64,000 nucleotides of DNA from Xenopus tropicalis (taxonomy: Eukaryota > Chordata > Amphibia > Anura > Pipidae). A model generated the notes under the pieces. It was not told where the DNA came from and searched no databases. It was given only the letters and a program-made list of their open reading frames with translations. Each line of letters opens with the position of its first letter. Within the stretch, counting starts at the first letter, position 1. The stretch lies in the NCBI RefSeq assembly GCF_000004195.4, contig NC_030680.2, positions 150,993,663-151,057,662 on the forward strand. Direction: 5' to 3'. A program made the translations under genes and the position numbers. Shown piece after piece: positions 1 to 13,410 of this stretch.

Positions 1-1300
1 CCCCAGAACCCACAGCGGGATAAATACAGCGCCAATTCCATGTATAATACCCCAGAACCCACAGTGGGATAAATACAGCGCCAATTCCATGTATAATACC
101 CCAGAACCCACAGCGGGATAAATACAGCGCCAATTCCATGTATAATACCCCAGAACCCACAGCGGGATAAATACAGTGCCAATTCCATGTATAATACCCC
201 AGAACCCACAGAAGGATAAATACAGTCCCAATTCCATGTATAATACCCCAGAACCCACAGCAGGATAAATACAGTGTCAATTCCATGTATAATACCCCAG
301 AACCCACAGCAGGATAAATACAGTGCCAATTCCATGTATAATACCCCAGAACCCACAGCAGGATAAATACAGTGCCAATTCCATGTATAATACCCCAGAA
401 CCCACAGCAGGATAAATACAGTGCCAATTCCATGTATAATACCCCAGAACCCACAGCAGGATAAATACAGTGCCAATTCCATGTATAATACCCCAGAACC
501 CACAGCAGGATAAATACAGTGCCAATTCCATGTATAATACCCCAGAACCCACAGCAGGATAAATACAGTGCCAATTCCATGTATAATACCCCAGAACCCA
601 CAGCAGGATAAATACAGTGCCAATTCCATGTATAATACCCCAGAACCCACAGCGGGATAAATACAGTGCCAATTCCATGTATAATACCCCAGAACACACA
701 GCAGATAAATACAGTGCCAATTCCATGTATAATACCCCAGAACCCACAGCGGGATAAATACAGTGCCAATTCCATGTATAATACCCCAGAACCCACAGCG
801 GGATAAATACAGTGCCAATTCCATGTATAATACCCCAGAACCCACAGCAGGATAAATACAGTGCCAATTCCATGTATAATACCCCAGAACCCACAGCGGG
901 ATAAATACAGTGCCAATTCCATGTATAATACCCCAGAACCCACAGCAGATAAATACAGTGCCAATTCCATGTATAATACCCCAGAACCCACAGCGGGATA
1001 AATACAGTGCCAATTCCATGTATAATACCCCAGAACCCACAGCGGGATAAATACAGTGCCAATTCCATGTATAATACCCCAGAACCCACAGCAGATAAAT
1101 ACAGTGCCAATTCCATGTATAATACCCCAGAACCCACAGCGGGATAAATACAGTGCCAATTCCATGTATAATACCCCAGAACCCACAGCAGGATAAATAC
1201 AGTGCCAATTCCATGTATAATACCCCAGAACCCACAGCAGATAAATACAGTGCCAATTCCATGTATAATACCCCAGAACCCACAGCAGATAAATACAGTG
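1..1300. repeat. minisatellite, 49-bp unit, about 26 copies
   Basis: The unit contains CAATTCCATGTATAATACCC and is 49 bp, with 48-bp variants (GCAGAT for GCGGGAT). The array is cut by the window start. The long minus-strand open frame here is a product of the repeat. Confidence 0.97.
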
Positions 1301-1672
1301 GCGACTGCATTGCCTCCAAATGAAGGATTAAAAGAAGGGGATTTTAGTGCTAAAAGCTGCAGTCCAACAACTAGAGGGCTGAATATAAGAGAGACCGTGC
1401 CCCCCCCCAACTACTAAAGGTGACCCTGACAGTATGTAGCCATAGACAGGGCGGTGGGTAATATTCTTCCCTCGTATGTCAATCTTTGCATGGGGGGGGT
1501 CAGAAAATAGACTCCACTAATTCTGTTCTGAGCGGCGCAAATCACATAACAAGAAGATAAATTCCTCCAGATGACTGGACAGAAGGACTTGCATTATAGG
1601 AACGGTGCCCCCCGCGCCGATTGTGCCATATGGTACCGGTGTGGTGCTGTGATCCAGCCGCGGAATCCCGAG

Positions 1673-1688
1673 TAACCCTAACCCTAAC
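1673..1688 (+). repeat. short telomere-like motif
   Basis: TAACCCTAACCCTAAC, about 2.5 copies of the vertebrate telomere hexamer, in non-repetitive surroundings. It is too short to be a telomere and may be chance or a relic. Confidence 0.6.
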
Positions 1689-1740
1689 GGACAGGTTAGA
1701 GAATATAATATAGTTACCCCGAGTATAAAGTATGTGTGGG

Positions 1741-2317
1741 GAGAGATCCCATAACACTATGGCACATAGGGATTCCCCTGTACTAAGCACAATTCAGCAG
1801 GAACAGCCCCCTAATTTGCCCATAGCCTGTACAGAGAGATACCATAAAACTATGGCACATAGGGATTCCCCTGTACTAAGCACAATTCAGCAGGAACAGC
1901 CCCCTAATTTGCCCATAGCCTGTACAGAGAGATACCATAAAACTATGGCACATAGGGATTCCCCTGTACTAAGCACAATTCAGCAGGAACAGCCCCCTAA
2001 GTTTGCTCATAGCCTGTACAGAGAGATACCATAAAACTATGGCACATAGGGATTCCCCTGTACTAAGCACAATTCAGCAGGAACAGCCCCCTAAGTTTGC
2101 TCATAGCCTGTACAGAGAGATACCATAAAACTATGGCACATAGGGATTCCCCTGTACTAAGCACAATTCAGCAGGAACAGCCCCCTAAGTTTGCTCATAG
2201 CCTGTACAGAGAGATACCATAAAACTATGGCACATAGGGATTCCCCTGTACTAAGCACAATTCAGCAGGAACAGCCCCCTAAGTTTGCTCATAGCCTGTA
2301 CAGAGAGATACCATAAA
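1741..2317. repeat. minisatellite, 93-bp unit, about 6 copies
   Basis: The unit contains ACTATGGCACATAGGGATTC and CACAATTCAGCAGGAACAGC. Two sub-types differ at AATTTGCCC versus AAGTTTGCTC. A single diverged copy of part of the unit lies at about 50562-50600. Confidence 0.95.
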
Positions 2318-5160
2318 CCATTTTATTAGGAGCCCTTTGCAAATATCCCCCCCCCCCCCCCCCCATGAGTCGAGAGCTCAGAGCCTTCTCTGTCCCAAAA
2401 ACCTGTGCTGGAAACTGATTGGTCCCCGGGTGTTGGGGGGGGGGGCTGTAGAACAAAGGGGGCTCAGGAGGGAATGTGGATACAAACAGAAGCCTGGGGA
2501 TGTGTAAGAGGAGAAGTTGGCAGCCTACCTGCCCCAGACAAGAATGATCTGTAAATCTCAGGCTGGAACAGTAACAATAGCCCCGTGATTCCCCCCGAGC
2601 CCCGGCACAAAGGGGCTTTTCATGGCAAATCCGACCCACAATATTCTCCCTTTCCAGCTCACGTTTCTTGCACCAGATACAGAGGCGGCTAAATTGAGCG
2701 TTTTATTGGTACGGGAGCAATGGTTTTATTGAATTTGCCCCATTCCAACCAAATCTGAAGAGATACAAAGAGCAAATAAAGGGAAAACAAGACACGAATG
2801 GGGGGGGGGGGGCTCAGCCTGGAACCCCTGTAGGGCGGCCATTGTGACTGGGAGGATAATAAATGGGGAGGAGAAATGAACGTGAGGGAATGAGAGGAAG
2901 GGCGACGTTTCCCACCGGAGACAGTGAGGATTAAATGAAATATAATGAGGGGGGGGCATGGGGTAACAAACCTGGGCTTGTTGGGCAGGTCAGTAGGGCA
3001 GAGTTGGTGCAGGAAAGGCTTATTGTGCCAATATGGGGTCTCCCTTACACAGACTGGGGGGGCTAAGGAGATTCAGGGACTTGTCAGTATAAACCAGAGA
3101 AAAGTTGCTCTGAGTTTCTATCACTCGGTTCCACTGGGACGATCCCTTCAATAATATGTATCCAGAACCACAGCTACTGGGTCTGGGCCTTCAGCCGGCT
3201 CCTCTAGTCTCCCCACGGGGGCATTAGGGCCTGACTGCTGGGGTCTCTTAGGGTTATTGCTCCAATAAGGCCAAACAGTTGGGGGGGGGATAGAAAAGGA
3301 AAGGAGAGGGGATGAGAGACAGAAGGAGAGAGGGGAAGGGAAAGGGGGTTCGGGGAGTAGAGAGACAAATGGGGGGAGAGGGGAAATATAGAAGGGGGAG
3401 AAGGGGGAGGATGGGGGGGAGTAAGGCCAAACAGTTGGGGGGGGGTACTGTAAGCCAGGTGGCTAGAGAGGCAGGGAGACCGGCGCTCATAAAAGGCTTC
3501 ATATTTAATTTCCCTCTCAGTTCTGCACAAACAAACACAGTTCTGCCAGTCCGGCCCAATCAGTGCCAGTCAGGCTCCAGCTAGAAATATGGCGGCTCTG
3601 GCTTCACAGTCAGAATGGAGACTCCGTGCCCTTTATGGGGTCATCGTTTTACTTGTCCTTGAAAAGTTTCCCCATAAATTTATAACCCAAATCCATCAAA
3701 GGCCCCAATGAATCCTGTTCAGGTCCGAGAGGGTCGGTTCTGTACTGTATAAAGGCACAACGTGAGCTCAGAGAGATACTAGGGAACACATGGAAACACT
3801 TATGTAGTAATTATAGTTGCCAACCAGCCGGTGTTATTGGCACAATGGGCCGGTACCAGTACCACGAATTTACCAGCAATATACCCGCCAATAAGTACAT
3901 ATGCCCGCAAACCCTGCCTATAACCCCTCCCCTTTATATAGAGGCCAGACTCTGCTCCGCCCATTCCCTTCCCCATCCAATCCACCTTTTTCCCCGCCCC
4001 CAAGTGACGTTACTGCCCACCCCCCCATCTAAAGGCCGGTAATAAAAGAAAAAAAAAGGTAGCTACCCAAGTAGTGATGAAAGTTTGCCTAGGTCTAGTA
4101 ACCCATAGCAACAAGTCAGATATTTGTTTTCAACCAAAGACCAGAAAATGCTGTCTGCTGATTGGTTGCTAAGGGTTTGTAGACAAGTAGCAAATACAAG
4201 ACCATTGAGTATATTACTTCCAAAGCACTTGCAGGCAACTGGGATTTATGGCTGGGGAGTCACAGTGGAGGGTATTTGATTGTGCTACTGCACCGAGCAG
4301 GGGCAATTACTCACCCCCCCCCAGTGTACCCCAGGCATTGGCCTCTCCTACCTGCCCCTAGTCCCAGCTCTTAATACTGTAGCGCAATTACAGTCATTTA
4401 CTAGCGCCAGTGCAGAGTGCAAAGTGCAAAATGTTTTTTCCCAGAATGCAATGCGCAATAACTGCGTCCATTCTTGTGCAACTACAACTCAATAAGTGGA
4501 TCTAGAACCTGCAGGGTTTGGGAACGGATGTGAAGGTTCCGGAGGGGATAGACTTTTGGATAAAGGACAGTGTTTCAGCCAATGACCTCGAAGGAAAAGT
4601 AACAAGGGGTAATTTCTAGATCCTGTCCTATTTAAAGGGGAACTAAACCATGAAGTATTTTCTTTTTTATCCCACTTATCAAATTGTTCCCTACTGTTAC
4701 CCTACTGAGTATCTTACTCCCCCAGGTGCAATAATTCCCCCTGCTCCCCAAGTAGTTACACCACTCAGTAGATTGTAAGCTCTGCAGGGCAGGGGCCCCT
4801 CCTGTCTCCCTAAATACACCCATTCTCTGTAATTGCATAGTTTTATATTTGAGTGCAATGTTGTTTGTGTTGTTACTGCCCTGTAATAGGGAACAGCGCC
4901 GGGTATATGGGTAGTGCTACATAAACTGATTCATACACTCATCACTGGTAACATATAGCATGTAACCCATAGCAACCAAGCAGGCACTTGTCTACTGTAT
5001 ATCATGTTATAGGCAAGAGGTACCTGCTGCTCCCCATTGGTTCCCAGTAATGAATATATTTTGTCCATCATTCAGGGAACAGCTGGAAACTGGGAATTCT
5101 ATTCCTTTCCTTCCAACTCAGAGCGAAATCTGTTTAATACACGACCCGTTCTGCCTCTGT
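2318..5160. other. intergenic DNA with frog interspersed-repeat fragments
   Basis: No gene is recognised. It holds long C/G runs (2348-2364 and 2800-2812), a G/A-rich stretch at 3280-3440, a palindromic 'CCCATAGCAAC' element at about 4083-4185, and a repeat fragment at about 4763-4930 (TAGATTGTAAGCTCTGCAGGGC) of a kind common in vertebrate genomes. Confidence 0.6.
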
Positions 5161-5164
5161 GCCA

Positions 5165-7420
5165 GGTATAGTAGGGAGAGATGGTGCCTATAGTAGCAGT
5201 GGGATAATAGCCTCTGGGAAGGGACTGGGGCTGTGGGATAGCAGGTATAGTAGGGAGAGATGGTGCCTATAGTAGCAGTGGGGGGGATAATAGCCTCTGG
5301 GAAGGGACTGGGGCTGTGGGATAGCAGGTATAGTAGGGAGAGATGGTACCTATAGTAGCAGTGGGGGGATAATAGCCTCTGGGAAGGGACTGGGGCTGTG
5401 GATAGCAGGTATAGTAGGGAGAGATGGTGCCTATAGTAGCAGTGGGGGGGATAATAGCCTCTGGGAAGGGACTGGGGCTGTGGGATAGCAGGTATAGTAG
5501 GGAGAGATGGTGCCTATAGTAGCAGTGGGGGGATAATAGCCTCTGGGAAGGGACTGGGGCTGTGGGATAGCAGGTATAGTAGGGAGAGATGGTGCCTATA
5601 GTAGCAGTGGGGGGATAATAGCCTCTGGGAAGGGACTGGGGCTGTGGGATAGCAGGTATAGTAGGGAGAGATGGTGCCTATAGTAGCAGTGGGGGGATAA
5701 TAGCCTCTGGGAAGGGACTGGGGCTGTGGGATAGCAGGTATAGTAGGGAGAGATGGTGCCTATAGTAGCAGTGGGATAATAGCCTCTGGGAAGGGACTGG
5801 GGCTGTGGGATAGCAGGTATAGTAGGGAGAGATGGTGCCTATAGTAGCAGTGGGGGGGATAATAGCCTCTGGGAAGGGACTGGGGCTGTGGGATAGCAGG
5901 TATAGTAGGGAGAGATGGTACCTATAGTAGCAGTGGGGGGATAATAGCCTCTGGGAAGGGACTGGGGCTGTGGGATAGCAGGTATAGTAGGGAGAGATGG
6001 TGCCTATAGTAGCAGTGGGGGGGATAATAGCCTCTGGGAAGGGACTGGGGCTGTGGGATAGCAGGTATAGTAGGGAGAGATGGTGCCTATAGTAGCAGTG
6101 GGGGATAATAGCCTCTGGGAAGGGACTGGGGCTGTGGGATAGCAGGTATAGTAGGGAGAGATGGTGCCTATAGTAGCAGTGGGGGGATAATAGCCTCTGG
6201 GAAGGGACTGGGGCTGTGGGATAGCAGGTATAGTAGGGAGAGATGGTGCCTATAGTAGCAGTGGGGGGATAATAGCCTCTGGGAAGGGACTGGGGCTGTG
6301 GGATAGCAGGTATAGTAGGGAGAGATGGTGCCTATAGTAGCAGTGGGGGGATAATAGCCTCTGGAAGGGACTGGGGCTGTGGGATAGCAGGTATAGTAGG
6401 GAGAGATGGTGCCTATAGTAGCAGTGGGGGATAATAGCCTCTGGGAAGGGACTGGGGCTGTGGGATAGCAGGTATAGTAGGGAGAGATGGTGCCTATAGT
6501 AACAGTGGGGGGATAATAGCCTCTGGGAAGGGACTGGGGCTGTGGGATAGCAGGTATAGTAGGGAGAGATGGTGCCTATAGTAGCAGTGGGGGGATAATA
6601 GCCTCTGGGAAGGGACTGGGGCTGTGGGATAGCAGGTATAGTAGGGAGAGATGGTGCCTATAGTAGCAGGGGGGGATAATAGCCTCTGGGAAGGGACTGG
6701 GGCTGTGGGATAGCAGGTATAGTAGGGAGAGATGGTGCCTATAGTAGCAGTGGGGGGATAATAGCCTCTGGGAAGGGACTGGGGCTGTGGGATAGCAGGT
6801 ATAGTAGGGAGAGATGGTGCCTATAGTAGCAGTGGGGGATAATAGCCTCTGGGAAGGGACTGGGGCTGTGGGATAGCAGGTATAGTAGGGAGAGATGGTG
6901 CCTATAGTAGCAGTGGGATAATAGCCTCTGGGAAGGGACTGGGGCTGTGGGATAGCAGGTATAGTAGGGAGAGATGGTGCCTATAGTAGCAGTGGGGGAT
7001 AATAGCCTCTGGGAAGGACTGGGGCTGTGGGATAGCAGGTATAGTAGGGAGAGATGGTGCCTATAGTAGCAGTGGGGGGGATAATAGCCTCTGGGAAGGG
7101 ACTGGGGCTGTGGGATAGCAGGTATAGTAGGGAGAGATGGTGCCTATAGTAGCAGTAGGGGGATAATAGCCTCTGGGAAGGGACTGGGACTGTGGGATAG
7201 CAGGTATAGTAGGGAGAGATGGTGCCTATAGTAGCAGTGGGGGGATAATAGCCTCTGGGAAGGGACTGGGGCTGTGGGATAGCAGGTAGTAGGGAGATAT
7301 GGTGCCTATAGTAGCAGTGGGATAATAGCCTCTGGAAGGGACTGGGCTGTGGATAGCAGTATAGTAGGGAGAGATGGTGCCTATAGTAGCAGTGGGAGGG
7401 GATAATATAGCCTCTGAGGC
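5165..7420 (+). repeat. minisatellite, about 81-bp unit, about 28 copies (forward)
   Basis: The unit contains GGTATAGTAGGGAGAGATGG and GGAAGGGACTGGGGCTGTGG, with a G-run of 3-7 that makes the unit 78-82 bp. The last copies decay from about 7280 to 7650. The same consensus occurs reverse-complemented at 22980-26090. Confidence 0.97.
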
Positions 7421-8689
7421 GGTACATAAGGGAGTGGGGCAGCCTTAGTGCCAGTATAGAGTCCTACAGTGGGGGATAAGCCTCTGGAAGGGACGGCCTC
7501 ACCTATAGCAGCAGGGGTAATAGCCCATCAGAGCCAATGAGGGCAACCGCATAGCAGCCCATAGTAGCAGTGGGGGATAATAGCTTAATGAGCCGTGCAC
7601 AGGTACTAAAGGGTGGGCAGCCTTAGTGCCAGTGAGTCCCTACAGTACTTACCCCTCACCCCGGGGTTAATCCCATCAGAGCCAATAGAGGGCACCGCAC
7701 GCCCCATGCGACTTTATGAGCTGACAGGTGGACAATAAACAGCAGAAATGGGGGCAGAACTGTGACCCTTTGTCCCGTCTCCATAGCAAAGGTCAAACCT
7801 CCAGAGGTCACAGACTTCCCTACAGGGGGGGGCATTGCTTGTAGGCACAGGGTGGCACTGCCATGGGGAGGGTAGAAAGGTAAGATGGCAGTTGGTGTGT
7901 GACAGACAGGGGGGGGGCAGACCCAGTGGCTGCTGAAGGATTGTGGGTCTAGGTCCAACCTAATGCAGAACTTTATTGGGGCCCTAAACAGACTTTGCTC
8001 CGAGGGCCCGGGCTCAGGGGCATTAATGTAACAAGGTCTAGAAATGAATATGTCTTTAATTATTTTAGAGCATGGGGGGCGGAGTTATCTTGCAGCATGG
8101 GGCGGAGTTATTTTATAGCATGGGGCGGAGTTATTTTATAGCATGGGGGGCTGGAAGCAGCAATGACTGGGGGCCTGGGGGTATTTATTTTACCCCAAAT
8201 CACCAACCCCTTTGCCCTAGGGCAGCAGTAATCTGGATTAACATGGGGGGTGATATTCCCTAGGGCAGATTTAATGGATCCCTGCGCTGGGGTAACTGTG
8301 CCAGGGCAAGTTATTACAGTGGCACATTCACAGAATCCCAAGAAGAAGGAGGGGGGGGGGCAGCCCAACCCCAAACAATTTTAAAGGGCCAGTAACCTCA
8401 TAAAGTCCATGTTGTCTCTAACCAGCACCTTCCAGCGAACTGTCTCCTGGCAACATTTGTTCTCCTTTATACGAGAGGTTTCATTGTGGCTTTGGGCAGA
8501 GAGTCATGAATGGCATTTGCCTCATTCCTAGGAGCCCATTGTATTCTATGGAGCTTACCTGCTGTGTGACTGCCGGCCCTCTATGCCAGTTTCTGCTACA
8601 CGCCATTTTATTTCTATGACTTGTAGTGACGCTTCAGACGCACAGTCTGTACGAGTGCAGGGAAACAGATAATTATATTCCCACACGGA
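7421..8689. other. intergenic DNA upstream of susd3
   Basis: Decaying copies of the preceding array continue to about 7650. A short tandem of GCATGGGGCGGAGTTATTTT (3-4 copies) is at 8070-8150. No coding exon is recognised. Confidence 0.6.
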
Positions 8690-9040
8690 GACATTTGGTT
8701 TTGCTTGCCCTTTAGTCGGTGGGAGAGCGGCGAGCAGGCTGCAGTACCGGTTGGGGAGCGCTAGAGGGCGCGGCTGAGCAGTTTCCCTGCAGCACTGTCG
8801 GTTCAGACTGAGCTGCTCAGACTTCGCGACTGTTTCACTTCTGCCCAATTCACATACAGACGAATGCGACAGCGGGGGGAGATGCGGGCCAGACTGTCGC
8901 TCCGGTCATTGTGCAGTCGGGAAGGAGTCTGACGGCTGCTTAGGGCTCTGCCAGGGCCGGGGATCAGCACACGGGCAGCTCCACTCTCTCTATCGCTGTC
9001 GCTGCTGCTGAATGAGGAGCGACTGGCGGCGGTTCTGACC
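8690..9040 (+). promoter_or_regulatory. susd3: susd3 promoter and 5' UTR (CpG-rich)
   Basis: This stretch has many CpGs and no simple repeats, unlike the surrounding intergenic DNA, and ends at the proposed start codon. No TATA box is placed convincingly, so a CpG-type dispersed promoter is likely. Two short upstream ORFs lie in it. The transcription start is not visible from sequence. Confidence 0.5.
9012..9038 (+). other. short upstream ORF in the susd3 5' UTR
   Basis: ATG AGG AGC ... TTC TGA encodes eight residues and stops two bases before the susd3 start codon at 9041. A further uORF of 22 codons lies at 8864-8932. If the transcript includes them, they would be expected to reduce or regulate initiation at the main ATG; this is inference. 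Confidence 0.45.
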
Positions 9041-9122
9041 ATGCAGCCGGCCACTGCCTCGGTGTTGGACCTGTCCCGGAACGTCCCGGTTACTGAGGGG
9101 AGAGACAACTTGTACAGAGCAG
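9041..9122 (+). CDS. susd3: susd3 coding exon 1 (sushi domain-containing protein 3)
   Basis: The first coding exon encodes 27 residues beginning MQPATASVLDLSRN and ends in phase 1 at AGCAG|GTAACG. Exon 2 begins with the two bases needed to finish the codon, so the junction is in frame. I chose this ATG because no in-frame ATG lies in the adjacent upstream sequence and the exon sits in a CpG-rich promoter segment. No cleavable signal peptide is evident, as in the mammalian protein, so membrane insertion should rely on the internal helix from exon 3. The five coding exons total 780 nt (259 aa), close to the human length of about 255. This N-terminal part is poorly conserved and is assigned from phase and position, not similarity. 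Confidence 0.72.
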
Positions 9123-9587
9123 GTAACGGGGCCCCGACAGTCACCTGAGAAGGAGCCCCACCTGCCTGTCCCAGTGGGATCCTTATAGAACACTGCCAGG
9201 GGGTCTCCTTCCCTCAATAAAGGGTTAAATGTAGATTTAAACGGACAATCTTTTTGAAAACTTAGTCTTTTTTAACCCCTTCCACTATGAATGCTTAGAA
9301 TAACCCCCCCTTTACCGATAGTCAGGATTCCGTCCTTTAACCCCCGGTGCAACCCAGTCTGTGTGCAGAGTTATCCTTTATTTGACTGAAGGGGGTACCT
9401 GCCGCTTCCTAGGCTGGGTGGGTGACTTTGCCAGGGCAGTTCTGCTGGGCACATTTCCTTCTCCCCCCAGTCCCATTGATAAGGAGATAATTATAATTGT
9501 GCCCCAAGCATGGGGGGGGGGGCTGATACATATTGTATGGGACCCTGTGTATCCTGCATGCAAGGAACAAGGTACCATTAGGGCACA

Positions 9588-10306
9588 GGGGGGTGGGCAG
9601 TCATTGGGCACAGGGGGGTGGGCAGTCATTGGGCACAGGGGGCGGGCAGTCATTGGGCACAGGGGGTGGGCAGTCATTGGGCCCAGGGGGGTGGGCAGTT
9701 ATTGGGCCCAGGGGGGTGGGCAGTTATTGGGCACAGGGGGGTGGGCAGTTATTGGGTACTGGGGGGTGGACAGTTATTGGGCACTGGGTTGGGCAGTCAT
9801 TGGGCACAGGGGGGTGGGCAGTTATTGGGCACTGGGGTGGGTGGTTATTGGGCACAGGGGAGTGGGCAGTTATTGGGCACAGGAGGTGGGCAGTCATTGG
9901 GCACAGGTGGTGGGCAGTGATTGGGCACAGGGGGGTGGGCAGTTATTGGGCACAGGGGGGGCAGTCATTGGGCACAGGTGGTGGGCAGTGATTGGGCACA
10001 GTGGGGTGGGCAGTCATTGGGCACAGGGGGTGGGCAGTTATTGGGCACGGGGGGCAGTCATTGGGCACAGGGGGGTGGGCAGTTATTGGGCACAGTGGGG
10101 GCAGTCATTGGGCACAGGGGGTGGGCAGTCATTGGGCACAGGGGGTGGGCAGTCATTGGGCACAGGGGGTGGGCAGTTATTGGGCACGGGGGGCAGTCAT
10201 TGGGCACAGGGGGGTGGGCAGTTATTGGGCACAGTGGGGGCAGTCATTGGGCACAGGGGGTGGGCAGTTATTGGGCACAGTGGGGGCAGTCATTGGGCAC
10301 AGGGGG
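9588..10306 (+). repeat. G-rich minisatellite, 22-26 bp unit, about 29 copies
   Basis: The unit resembles GTGGGCAGTCATTGGGCACA followed by a G-run. It lies in susd3 intron 1, about 460 bases after exon 1, with G-runs on the non-template strand. The open frames (GSHWAQG...) are repeat products. Confidence 0.97.
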
Positions 10307-10584
10307 TTTAACTGAGACAAAAAGAAGGGGCCCGAAGGGGAAGAAGATTCATTGACAGATCAAGGTGCTGTAATGAGAGGAGCAGTTAGTCCTGTGAGAG
10401 GGCGGAGCTTATGTGGTACCAGGGGCCCATTCCATTCAGAACCAGGATCATTCGGATACTCGTCTCTCTCTTTGTTTTTGAGAGGTAGAACTGCCGCCCC
10501 CCCCCCCCTTCCTGCCAACTGGCCCTCAGGTCCCTCAGATATTACTAAATAGCATTGTGGGGCCAATTGTCAACTATGCCTATT

Positions 10585-11337
10585 CCTGACTGCCCTTACA
10601 GTAAGGAACCCCTTCCTATGCTGATGGTGAGATCCCCTTTCCTCCCCACCCCCAATGTATCACTCATTCCCCCTCTCTTGGTAGGGAACCCCATAACCTG
10701 ACTGCCCTTACAGTAAGGAAACCCTTCCTATGCTGATGGTGAGATCCCCTTTCCTCCCCACCCCCAATGAATCACTCATTTCCCCTCTCTTGGTAGGGAA
10801 CCCCATAACCTGACTGCCCTTACAGTAAGGAACCCCTTCCTATGCTGATGGTGAGATCCCCTTTCCTCCCCACCCCCAATGTATCACTCATTCCCCCTCT
10901 CTTGGTAGGGAACCCCATAACCTGACTGCCCTTACAGTAAGGAACCCCTTCCTATGCTGATGGTGAGATCCCCTTTCCTCCCCACCCCCAATGAATCACT
11001 CATTTCCCCTCTCTTGGTAGGGAACCCCATAACCTGACTGCCCTTACAGTAAGGAACCCCTTCCTATGCTGATGGTGAGATCCCCTTTCCTCCCCACCCC
11101 CAATGTATCACTCATTCCCCCTCTCTTGGTAGGGAACCCCATAACCTGACTGCCCTTACAGTAAGGAACCCCTTCCTATGCTGATGGTGAGATCCCCTTT
11201 CCTCCCCACCCCCAATGAATCACTCATTCCCCCTCTCTGTGTAGGGAACCCCATAACCTGACTGCCCTTACAGTAAGGAACCCCTTCCTATGCTGATGGT
11301 GAGATCCCCTTTCCTCCCCACCCCCAATGTATCACTG
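10585..11337. repeat. minisatellite, 112-bp unit, about 7 copies
   Basis: The unit contains CCTGACTGCCCTTACAGTAA and GATCCCCTTTCCTCCCCACC. It lies in susd3 intron 1. Copies alternate between AATGTATCACTCATTCCCC and AATGAATCACTCATTTCCC, suggesting a two-unit higher-order repeat. Confidence 0.96.
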
Positions 11338-11778
11338 AGTCTGTAAGTCCCGGGAAGCTGTGGGCAGGGGAGAGTGAGGGGCTGCCCTATTGCCCCATAA
11401 CCTGCCGCACAGGAGACTGAGGGTCCGGCCAGTATCTCAGCCAATGACAGTGGCTCCATCCGTCTGGCTCTCTCTCCTGATTAAAGACTCTCAGCTCAAT
11501 AAGTCGCCCCCCCGGGGGGGGGTTCCCAGCAGGGCAGAAATGGATTGGTTCATATATACTGGAATGTATAAATGGGCACTTTAGTTAATAATTCATGCAA
11601 ATGTGATTCCCGGCCCCACACATTCCATCTCATTAAAGGGAAAGTTAAGCCTGTTACGTGTTTATGTGGCTGCAGTGTCACTTACCCTGAAACTGTGTGT
11701 AATGTTGTTTGTCAAGATAAACACAGAATTACTTAATGAAGAATGTTCAGTTAGTTCTTTTGTCTTTCCTTCACAAAA

Positions 11779-12722
11779 CAGCAGTCCTGCCCTGCTTTAT
11801 GGCTGAGATTCTAGCTATCTGTATAACAGAGCATTCTGTCACAGTGGCACAGATCCTATCTGATCCCCCCATTGTAAGCAGCAGTCCTGCCCTGCTTTAT
11901 GGCTGAGATTCTAGCTATCTGTATAACAGAGCATTCTGTCACAGTGGCACAGATCCTATCTGATCCCTTATTGTAAGCAGCAGTCCTGCCCTGCTTTATG
12001 GCTGAGATTCTAGCTATCTGTATAACAGAGCATTCTGTCACAGTGGCACAGATCCTATCTGATCCCCCCCATTGTAAGCAGCAGTCCTGCCCTGCTTTAT
12101 GGCTGAGATTCTAGCTATCTGTATAACAGAGCATTCTGTCATAGTGGCACAGATCCTATCTGATCCCCCCCCCATTGTAAGCAGCAGTCCTGCCCTGCTT
12201 TATGGCTGAGATTCTAGCTATCTGTATAACAGAGCATTCTGTCACAGTGGCACAGATCCTATCTGATCCCCCCCATTGTAAGCAGCAGTCCTGCCCTGCT
12301 TTATGGCTGAGATTCTAGCTATCTGTATAACAGAACATTCTGTCACAGTGGCACAGATCCTATCTGATCCCCCCATTGTAAGCAGCAGCCCTGCCCTGCT
12401 TTATGGCTGAGATTCTAGCTATCTGTATAACAGAACATTCTGTCACAGTGGCACAGATCCTATCTGATCCCCCCCATTGTAAGCAGCAGTCCTGCCCTGC
12501 TTTATGGCTGAGATTCTAGCTATCTGTATAACAGAGCATTCTGTCACAGTGGCACAGATCCTATCTGATCCCCCCATTGTAAGCAGCAGTCCTGCCCTGC
12601 TTTATGGCTGAGATTCTAGCTATCTGTATAACAGAGCTTTCTGTCACAGTGGCACAGATCCTATCTGATCCCCCCATTGTAAGCGGCAGTCCTGCCCTGC
12701 TTTATGGCTGGGATTCTAGTTA
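11779..12722. repeat. minisatellite, about 100-bp unit, about 9.5 copies
   Basis: The unit contains GCCCTGCTTTATGGCTGAGA and TCACAGTGGCACAGATCCTA. It lies in susd3 intron 1. A C-run of 3-9 varies between copies. Confidence 0.96.
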
Positions 12723-13410
12723 CTGTTATAAGAATAGAGGGGTTCATTCCCAGCAGTACAGCCCCCCCCCCCCCCCCCCCAGTAGAATGAGATAAGGGAA
12801 CAGTAAGTGTCGGCACATTAGTGAATATTTAATTTCTTGTGTTTACCCATAAGTGTCAGTATTGGGCACAGCTCCCTCAGATGCCACTTGTTACCCCCCC
12901 CCCCCCCCCCCCAGGATTCTGAGAGTGCTGAGCTGAGAAGCCTCACACAGGGGAGTAGTGTTTCTCTGTGAAATGATTGGTTAATGTGAAATTATTACCT
13001 GAATCTTGATGTGTATGGGCAGCTTAAGGGGGGTACTGCACCCCCCAAAAAAATCTCATTTTAGGCATTTTCCCAATATACAGGATCTGGGTGTGACACA
13101 GGGATATGGGGGGCTGTGGGAATGAAACCAACTTTGCACCCCCTTTCTGTTAATCACCCCTTTCCCACCGACCTTGCAGAAACATGACTGGTCACTTGGG
13201 GGGGGGGGGTTGGTTCTTCCCTATAGGAGTAGATTATAGGGTATTTCTGCAACGTCTGGGAACCATTACACCTGGGCAGGTACCACTTATCTCTGAGTGA
13301 CCTCCCGCCAATAAGCAAAGTGTGAAATGTGGGAAAGGGAACAGGTGTCTGGGGGATCTGAACCCAAAAACTGGTAATTTTTGTCTAATAAAAGGAAATC
13401 TAATTCTAAG

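Noticed and set aside
9361..10355. Repetitive open frames reading WAVIGHRG/GSHWAQG
   Set aside because: The G-rich array in susd3 intron 1 is open in all three + frames with shifting units; there is no protein similarity.
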